A DNA stretch of 64,000 bases from Herbinix sp. (lineage in GTDB: Bacteria; Bacillota; Clostridia; Lachnospirales; Lachnospiraceae). Positions 57,180 to 64,000 of the stretch are shown here, in pieces. A program made the translations under genes and the position numbers. Where the stretch lies: the NCBI GenBank assembly GCA_029238935.1, contig JAQZBN010000003.1:94729-158728 (forward strand), given 5' to 3'. Positions within the stretch are counted from its first letter, which is position 1, and each line of letters opens with the position of its first letter. Below the pieces are notes generated by a model. That model was not told the origin of the DNA. It did not search any database and saw nothing but the letters and a program-made list of their open reading frames with translations.

Positions 57180-59264
57180 TTAATAATTCTGATATTCGTA
57201 TTCCAAGCGAACATGCACGCAATTCGCACCTTGATCATCCGTAAATTCTACATACTCCTTATCACCAATGGTGGCGTCTCTGCTTTCTGTATATCCATAT
57301 GATAAGCTCATTCTATACTTTGATTTATTCTCGATTCGGATACAAGGTCCATCCTGAAAGGACGGATAGATCGTAATATCCTTAATTTCCTTGGTATTAA
57401 GGTGAGAATCCCCAAGAATCTCACTTAACCGTAATCTTCCCTTACGAAATAATAACTCATACCGCTTTCGCTCTACTCTTTGGTCAGGTAAATCAATGGT
57501 ATAATAAAGCCTTCCTTCGAAGGGAAGCTTCATTGTTTTTATTCTCTTAAGAAGCATAATAAAACTTACAAGGACCAAGATTAAAAGTGTTATTCCTCCT
57601 ACGATCGGAAGAATGCTGGTGATAAGAACATCGGTCCAAACATCAAGCAAAATCTCACAGGTGCCACCCTTTCCATCCTGTACAAGAATTGTTAGTTTAC
57701 CAGAACCGTTGTTCTTTGGAGTAATCTGTAATATTCCATCCTTCATTACAACCTTCACAAGCTTATGATCGTATTCGGTGATTTGATAGGTTAACAAATC
57801 ACCATCCGGATCATTAGCATAACCAGAAAGTTCTACATTCTTAGATTTTCCAAAGATTACAAAACCTGTGAACTCTATTTTATCCAGATTCCCAGTGGTA
57901 AACTCTGGATTATGATTTTCTTTTACAGGCTCAGATTTTGGTACTTCCGGCACCGGTTCGGGAGCCTTTGTTGGAGTCAGTGTCGGTTGTGGTACAATCA
58001 TTTTAAATGCAACAGGTTCCGAAATTCGGTAGAAGCTTTCATTCTCTACTCTAAGTGTAGCAAAATATTCGCCTTCCTCCTCTATCTGAACATCGCCTTG
58101 AAACTCAGCTCCATTTATTCTTGCTGGAAATTCCTTACTGTTTCCATTTGAATCTTCTACGATAACGGTTGCCGTAAAGTTTTGATAGAACTCTTCCTCA
58201 GTTATGGGGGAACCCTCCACTTCCAGATGTCCCCTTATCGTAATGTCATCACCTGGTTTATATTCCATTTGTTCGATCGGGTCGATTACCAGTGATACAT
58301 CATAATTGAAAAGCAGATTGATCTGAACTTTACAGCCCTTTACTCCATTCAGCTCTAAAAACCAATTCCCTTGTCTGGGGCTTTTTATCTTTAATAACGA
58401 ATAATTTTTTGATTTAGCTAAAATAACCTTGTCATTGTCAATGGTTTCGATATTCCCTTCCGGATTCGTAAGCTCAATATCCTCCAATAACTCAGTGGAA
58501 AGCATGATGACATTGGCTTCCAGAATACTTTCATTGGGAATTTTAATGGGAATTGTGGTTTTATTGGTTCCGGTAAGTTCCACCGTACCAAGATCGTGGA
58601 TTTTAGAATTAATAAAATCAGCAAAGATTTCATTAAAGATATTTGGTAAGTTCACCGCACTGTCCACGATATAAGAATTCGCTCCTGTTTTTTCTGCCAT
58701 TTTACTAATTAGATCCTTGTCTACACTTTGGTCGGCATTGAGTCCGATCGTATAGATGGGATATTGACCGGTGGCAGCATTTACAACTTCCCATACTTCT
58801 GCTTCTGACTGCTCCTGTGTCCTTTGCAGGGTCTTCTTATCAAAGTCAATTCGTCCATCGGTGAAGAGGAGCATCATGCTATTTTCTTTCAACTGATCCA
58901 ATAAGAGGTTTCCTTCTGTCATGGCAAGTCCAATATCGGTATCATCGCTGTAGGTCAGCCCTTCAATGGCTTGTTTGATTTTTTCTTTATCTTGTGATTC
59001 TTTGATGGATGTAAGTGGAATCGATAAGGTAATCTTATCACTAAATCCAATCACTCCTACCCTGGATTCATTACTCTCCATCATATCAATAAAAAGCTTT
59101 GCTGCTTCTATGGCAACTCTGTTTGTATCAGATTCCTTCATGGATCCGCTGGTGTCAATCACAAGGACTACATCCATTCCTGATTTATCATGATCCGCAG
59201 ATGCGGTTGCTGCCATTATAAATAGTATAGCAATTCCGAGGATTGCTAAAATACGCAGCTTCAT
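57180..59264 (-). CDS. Secreted, membrane-anchored vWA protein with Ig/cadherin-like domain and cytoplasmic tail
   Basis: Signal peptide; MIDAS VVLVIDTSGSMKESD, LLFTDGRID; TM ILPIVGGITLLILVLVSFIMLL; about 120-aa tail. Confidence 0.9.
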   Translation of the reverse strand: MKLRILAILGIAILFIMAATASADHDKSGMDVVLVIDTSGSMKESDTNRVAIEAAKLFIDMMESNESRVGVIGFSDKITLSIPLTSIKESQDKEKIKQAIEGLTYSDDTDIGLAMTEGNLLLDQLKENSMMLLFTDGRIDFDKKTLQRTQEQSEAEVWEVVNAATGQYPIYTIGLNADQSVDKDLISKMAEKTGANSYIVDSAVNLPNIFNEIFADFINSKIHDLGTVELTGTNKTTIPIKIPNESILEANVIMLSTELLEDIELTNPEGNIETIDNDKVILAKSKNYSLLKIKSPRQGNWFLELNGVKGCKVQINLLFNYDVSLVIDPIEQMEYKPGDDITIRGHLEVEGSPITEEEFYQNFTATVIVEDSNGNSKEFPARINGAEFQGDVQIEEEGEYFATLRVENESFYRISEPVAFKMIVPQPTLTPTKAPEPVPEVPKSEPVKENHNPEFTTGNLDKIEFTGFVIFGKSKNVELSGYANDPDGDLLTYQITEYDHKLVKVVMKDGILQITPKNNGSGKLTILVQDGKGGTCEILLDVWTDVLITSILPIVGGITLLILVLVSFIMLLKRIKTMKLPFEGRLYYTIDLPDQRVERKRYELLFRKGRLRLSEILGDSHLNTKEIKDITIYPSFQDGPCIRIENKSKYRMSLSYGYTESRDATIGDKEYVEFTDDQGANCVHVRLEYEYQNY

Positions 59265-59281
59265 AGTTTCTCCCCCTCCCC

Positions 59282-60973
59282 TTACTCATAGATTGCTATC
59301 TCACTTAAGGTAGTATCGTTGTACATGGAACCTCGGTAAATGGATAAAATCTCAAGTCGCAGGAAGTTTGTTTGAACCGGTTGACTTAATGTAATTTCAA
59401 TTCCTGTCGGTGCATAGACATCTTCCAGTGTAATCTCCTCTTCGAACCCATTTGACAAGCGCAGCCTTACACTTTTAACTCGATTATAATTGTTGTAGCT
59501 TTCATAGCTGTTTGCATTACCATTGATAATTCTAATTCTGGAAATCGTCGCTTCCTCAAATATCATAGTGATTTTTTCCCCGATTCCATCATCGGATTTC
59601 CCTTCCTGCCAATATGTCTTGCAGTTATTATCATACAGAGAATTAGCTCCATGGGTTGCACCATCCTTCTGATCAAACTGAGATGTTGCTTCTCCCTGTG
59701 TGATGGTTACTTCAGCAGGATCCAGATATGTTAAAGCAGTTACATCTAGATATCCGGTCTGATGATCCTCTGTCTTAAACCTACGCCAAACTTTCCCCTC
59801 CAGCAATTCTTCTTCTCCTACAGCCTTCACTACGGTACCATTCATAAGCCGATCGACCATAGTCGCATTCACTGCAGGTTCCTGACGAAGTACTGCAAGA
59901 GTCTCTACGACCAGATATTTTTCTGGAGTAATACCGAAGAGCTTCCCTGCCTTCGCTAGGACCTTTTGATCATAGGTGTTAAATTCATTCAGCTTTAATC
60001 GAAATTTTTCTGAGGTAAGTCCTATCAAAAATACAGTCACCAATACCATTATAAAAATACTGAATTTACCTATGCTTTGCTCTTTGATGCGAGTTTTCTT
60101 CTGCCGATTTACATCTTTGATAAGATATTGTGCTAGAGTGATAAGGTAAAATCGGTGTTTTAAGTTCGATTGCAGCTCGTTTCCTTCTTTCACGCTTTGC
60201 ATATGTAATAACATTTGACTCTGCTTTTCCAGATCATTTTTCGTTATCATAAGCTCGTCATGAGCTTTGATTAGCTGCCTATATTGACGGGTTATTTTAT
60301 TCGCTTTTACCGCTTGATAGGCTTCACGGATTGCTTTTATGAAGAAGAATAGCAGGAAGAAAAATATCATACTAAGTAAAACGAATGTTCCGGTGGTCTC
60401 TTGTTGAATATGATAATATCGTTTGATGTGTTCCTTTCCGATATTTAAAAAGAATAGACTGATCGTAATAAGAACCAGTAAAATACCGGCAAAAACCATA
60501 TTGGGCTTTTTCTTTTTCTTCTGAAGGAAACCATGTTTTTCCTCTAACCCATGAGCTGTTGCCTCCACTATAACCCGAAAATCCTCAATCATTTTTAATG
60601 CTTCCGCTTTATCTTGGCTGTGATCTGCGGATGGTATGGGTAATCCCTGTTCCTTCAAAAATTTTATAGGAACCGGAATTCCGTAATTATTATTAACGAA
60701 GAAGTATTCCGGGTGGTGTGTAATGATTTGTCTTAAATTAACTGCACTTATTCCATTCAGTGAGGTCAGGGGATTATTGGACAGCATCTGGTAAAATTTT
60801 AGGTAGTATTGCTTGAGATTTTCGATATCTTCATTGTTTTCTACTTTTGCTCTGCTTAGTTTGCTCTTTAGTTCTCTTGCTTCTTGTGTAAGAAACTCAT
60901 ACTGATCCAGATTTTTCTGCAGCCAGATACAATTGGTACTTTTGACTCCATTTTTCAACATGTCTGCATCCAC
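59282..60973 (-). CDS. Membrane protein with SH3-like and discoidin/NADase-type glycan-binding-like C-terminus
   Basis: Two-three TMs; LAVLRQEPAVNATMVDRLMNGTVVKAV (SH3-like); HGANSLYDNNCKTYWQEGKSDDGIGEKITMIFEEATISRIRIINGNANS. Confidence 0.72.
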   Translation of the reverse strand: MDADMLKNGVKSTNCIWLQKNLDQYEFLTQEARELKSKLSRAKVENNEDIENLKQYYLKFYQMLSNNPLTSLNGISAVNLRQIITHHPEYFFVNNNYGIPVPIKFLKEQGLPIPSADHSQDKAEALKMIEDFRVIVEATAHGLEEKHGFLQKKKKKPNMVFAGILLVLITISLFFLNIGKEHIKRYYHIQQETTGTFVLLSMIFFFLLFFFIKAIREAYQAVKANKITRQYRQLIKAHDELMITKNDLEKQSQMLLHMQSVKEGNELQSNLKHRFYLITLAQYLIKDVNRQKKTRIKEQSIGKFSIFIMVLVTVFLIGLTSEKFRLKLNEFNTYDQKVLAKAGKLFGITPEKYLVVETLAVLRQEPAVNATMVDRLMNGTVVKAVGEEELLEGKVWRRFKTEDHQTGYLDVTALTYLDPAEVTITQGEATSQFDQKDGATHGANSLYDNNCKTYWQEGKSDDGIGEKITMIFEEATISRIRIINGNANSYESYNNYNRVKSVRLRLSNGFEEEITLEDVYAPTGIEITLSQPVQTNFLRLEILSIYRGSMYNDTTLSEIAIYE

Positions 60974-61059
60974 TGATCACACCTCCTGTGGTTTTATTCT
61001 TTTGGTATTGGTTGGTTATTTTATTGATAAACGCTATTTATTGATTTTTTGGGATATAG

Positions 61060-61395
61060 GAATAATTGGTTTTATGGTTCTTTGGTTTATGGTTCTTTGG
61101 TATATGGTTCTTATATTTTTGGTCTTTCGCTTTTGGTTATTTCGTTTTTGGTACTTTGGTCTCTGGTGCTTTGGCTTCTGGTTCTTTCGTTTCTGATTCT
61201 TTGGTTTTTGGTTCTTTCGTTTATGATTTTTTGTTTCTGATTTTTTCGTTTATGATTCTTTGGTTTATGATTCTTTAGTTTATGATTCTTTGTTTATGAT
61301 TCTTTGTTTATGATTTCTTTAGTCTATGATTTCTTTAGTCTATGATTTCTTTAGTCTATGATTTCTTTAGTCTATGATTCTATGATTTCTGGGTT
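61060..61395. repeat. T/G-rich minisatellite with four perfect 16-bp units (61312-61375) and degenerate flanking units
   Basis: gatttctttagtctat x4; upstream degenerate tggttctttggttta-type units. Confidence 0.92.
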
Positions 61396-61530
61396 TTGAG
61401 ATATGCATTTTTGTTTATGATCCTTCGGTGTTATGTAGTTTATGCTTTATTTAGTTTAGTTTTTGATTTTTGTTTTCCATCTTTCGATTTAATAGAATGG
61501 TCTAATCAACTACTGTTTATCTAGAGTGAT

Positions 61531-62118
61531 TTATTTATTTGCAATGATAGGAGTAATAATGATGCTACCAGCAGCAACGTCAGTTGTTTGCTTAATAATA
61601 TCTTCAATCTCTGCAACTTTTTCAGCTGTAAGATCATCTTCACGGATTACTACATCGGCACCACCATCATCGAGTCGTACAATGACTTCTTCATACCCTT
61701 TTGCTACCAATTGATCCTCTGCAGCCGTTTCCTTCTCAATAATTCCATTTAACTCTGCCAGAAGTGATTCTGTTTCTGTTCTTTGCTCCTCTGAGATGTT
61801 CTCACTATTCAAGATTCCCTCCAAGGCCGACTTATTACTTTCCCTTACTTGCTCTCGGTCCATTTTTGCCCCTTCAAAATAATCTACTTTCGAAGTTGCA
61901 TTCTCTTTCACACCATCCAGTTCGCCTATGGATGCTACTTCCACTGGTACAACATCCTGTGAGTCATCTCCCTTTACTGATTGATCCGTCTTATCTTTGT
62001 CCAGAAAATCAAAATGAAATAACTCTCTGTCTGTTAACACAACATATTCAACCGCTACAATAACCAAAGCAATGAGCAAGAAGATCAATACACTTTTATA
62101 TTTTTTGATTTGTTTCAT
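61531..62118 (-). CDS. SpoIIIAH-like protein
   Basis: TM N-term; YFEGAKMDREQVRESNKSALEGILNSENISEEQRTETESLLAELNGIIEKETAAEDQLVAKGYEEVIVRLDDGGADVVI...TDVAAGSIIITPI. Confidence 0.88.
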   Translation of the reverse strand: MKQIKKYKSVLIFLLIALVIVAVEYVVLTDRELFHFDFLDKDKTDQSVKGDDSQDVVPVEVASIGELDGVKENATSKVDYFEGAKMDREQVRESNKSALEGILNSENISEEQRTETESLLAELNGIIEKETAAEDQLVAKGYEEVIVRLDDGGADVVIREDDLTAEKVAEIEDIIKQTTDVAAGSIIITPIIANK

Positions 62119-62530
62119 AATTTCCTCCTGAAATTTTCGTTATTTGGACGTTTGTTTAAAAGCCCATTTATAATATATATGTCACTTAGCGATACTATAC
62201 TAATTAATTCCAATAACTCGTCAAACTTCATGAATTAATTATTCTTTGTTTTTTGATGAAATGTTCGGACTTTCTTGATCAGCTGACTTTTTTCATACTT
62301 TCATAAAGCAGGGATTGATAACTACTCCACTTTAATTAAAATTAATACTGTTTTATGTGCTATTGTTTACATTACTGCTTTTTCCACTACTCCCATAAGA
62401 TACCAACGTAAAATCACAGATTTTACATTTACCATCTTATGGTTCAGTGTTAGAATGGATTTTATTAGAAGATATTCTATGATTTTAAGTAAAGTTCTAC
62501 CTTGTATCTAGTGTTTGTCTGAAAGAAAGT

Positions 62531-63940
62531 GTGATACCTATGAAAAAAATAATACGTTTCTCTGCAATACTTTTATTACTACTCACTATAACGGCCTGCA
62601 GTAAAAACGACTCCTTATTGGAAGTACAAGGAAATAATCCTTTACCCTCAGAGGATGTGAACGAAAAACCTACGGATCCAACAGCAATCCCTACCGATAC
62701 AATCACAGATCCCCCAGAGCAGGAATTAACTCCTGTACCGACAGAACCTCAGACACCATTACCATCAGAAACACCATTACCGTCACCATCGAATACACCA
62801 TCATCATCAAATGCACCGTCATCTCCTGTAACAGAGCCTATAACCCCTAAGCCAGAGGATACATCCTCTACAAACTCACCAACCACCGTTCCTACTAATG
62901 AGCAAACCCAAATGAGTAACGAAAAGATTGTTGATAAAATCATTAATAATATGAGTCTGGAAGAAAAAGTAGGTCAATTGTTCTTCGTTCGAATTAGAGA
63001 TCTTAAAGCTCTCGAGGATATCAAAGAGTTTCATCTGGGAGGATACATCCTTTTTGCGGAGGATGTGAAAGATAAAACCTACGATGAATTAAAAGAAACC
63101 TTACATAATTACCAAAAGACAGCTAATATTCCTCTTCTCATCGGAGTCGATGAAGAGGGTGGAACGGTAAACCGGATTAGTAAATATCCTGAATTTCGGT
63201 CTACTCCTTTTCTATCGCCACAAGATCTTTATAAAAAAGGTGGTCTTGACCAAATCAAAAAAGATACCAAGGAAAAAGCTAAGTTACTAAAGGATCTTGG
63301 TATCAACGTAAACTTAGCTCCGGTATGCGATGTATCAACAAATCCTGAGGATTTTATTTATGAACGTTCCTTTGGAAAAGATGCATATAAAACTGCAACC
63401 TATGTAAGTACTATAGTTAAAGAAATGTCTGCAAATGGTTTGGGGAGTACCCTAAAGCATTTCCCCGGTTATGGAAATAACGTTGATACTCATACCGGAA
63501 TTGCGATTGATAAGCGCAGCTATGACACCTTTGTAAACTCAGACTTTATTCCCTTTCAAGCTGGTATAAAAGCCGGAGCTGGAAGCATTCTGGTTTCTCA
63601 TAACATAGTTATGAGTATGGATGAAACCTATCCTGCTTCCTTATCGCCTGCAGTACATAAGTTATTACGTGAAGATTTAGGCTTTGAAGGAGTTATCATG
63701 ACCGATGATTTAAGTATGGATGCAATTTTAGAATATACAGATAAGGAAGAAGCCGCGGTACAGGCAATACTTGCCGGTAATGATTTAATTATCGCATCTG
63801 ATTTCGATATTCAAATACCAGCCGTTATCGAAGCGCTAAAAGAAAAAACCATCGACGAAGATCGCATCGATGAGTCCTTGAGAAGAATATTATTATGGAA
63901 GATGAATCTTGGTATTATTACAAAAACGAAATCAAAATAA
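62531..63940 (+). CDS. GH3 family beta-N-acetylhexosaminidase-type lipoprotein (NagZ-like)
   Basis: Lipobox LLTITACSK; P/T/S-rich linker; VGQLFFVRI, LKHFPGYGNNVDTHTG, GVIMTDDLSMDAI. Confidence 0.9.
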   Translation: MIPMKKIIRFSAILLLLLTITACSKNDSLLEVQGNNPLPSEDVNEKPTDPTAIPTDTITDPPEQELTPVPTEPQTPLPSETPLPSPSNTPSSSNAPSSPVTEPITPKPEDTSSTNSPTTVPTNEQTQMSNEKIVDKIINNMSLEEKVGQLFFVRIRDLKALEDIKEFHLGGYILFAEDVKDKTYDELKETLHNYQKTANIPLLIGVDEEGGTVNRISKYPEFRSTPFLSPQDLYKKGGLDQIKKDTKEKAKLLKDLGINVNLAPVCDVSTNPEDFIYERSFGKDAYKTATYVSTIVKEMSANGLGSTLKHFPGYGNNVDTHTGIAIDKRSYDTFVNSDFIPFQAGIKAGAGSILVSHNIVMSMDETYPASLSPAVHKLLREDLGFEGVIMTDDLSMDAILEYTDKEEAAVQAILAGNDLIIASDFDIQIPAVIEALKEKTIDEDRIDESLRRILLWKMNLGIITKTKSK

Positions 63941-64000
63941 TTTAATACTCAATATGAAATCCCGGATCTGTAGCAAGCCTGGAGTCTGAACTCCATTTCT

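Noticed and set aside
60933-61278. Three overlapping hydrophobic plus-strand ORFs (MVLWFFGLWFFG...)
   Set aside because: All three frames of a T/G-rich tandem repeat stay open by composition; not real genes.
62119-62240. SigE/SigG promoter upstream of the SpoIIIAH-like gene
   Set aside because: A CATATATA-like -10 is visible on the minus strand but no acceptable -35 at the right spacing; too weak to list.

Overview
The window looks like a chromosome segment from a low-GC, spore-forming Bacillota, probably Lachnospiraceae or Clostridia (inferred from gene content only). Left arm (1-17.5 kb): a truncated M48 peptidase plus a dynamin-like GTPase, a GGDEF diguanylate cyclase, two tandem spore-coat-like genes with SigK-type promoter matches, a hydrogenase-maturation pair (HypC and protease), a split chromate transporter pair, a rhodanese lipoprotein, a GntR/ABC operon, a sortase-type surface protein, ManA, a LacI regulator, RidA and an old yellow enzyme. 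Middle (17.7-42.3 kb): a large polysaccharide (EPS/capsule) operon on the minus strand, including an unusual flippase fused to a GH88/GH105-like domain. Right arm (42.3-61 kb): the most notable locus, a minus-strand set of large genes encoding a GAP1-like protein, a zinc-ribbon TRAFAC-type (DO-GTPase-like) GTPase, a small beta-rich protein, a degenerate tubulin-like protein, an intact giant tubulin-like GTPase, a membrane vWA protein and a membrane SH3/discoidin-like protein. Next to it lie a TrkA-N protein with a divergent RyR-like C-terminus, a stand-alone RyR-domain protein and a membrane protein of unknown family. This matches the general style of predicted GTPase-centred conflict/signalling systems and is my main candidate for an under-described system. 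An XRE regulator between the two halves is bracketed by two near-identical 67-68 bp palindromes. An orphan SpoIIIAH-like gene and a GH3 lipoprotein close the window. All family calls were made by eye from the sequence; no database search was run.
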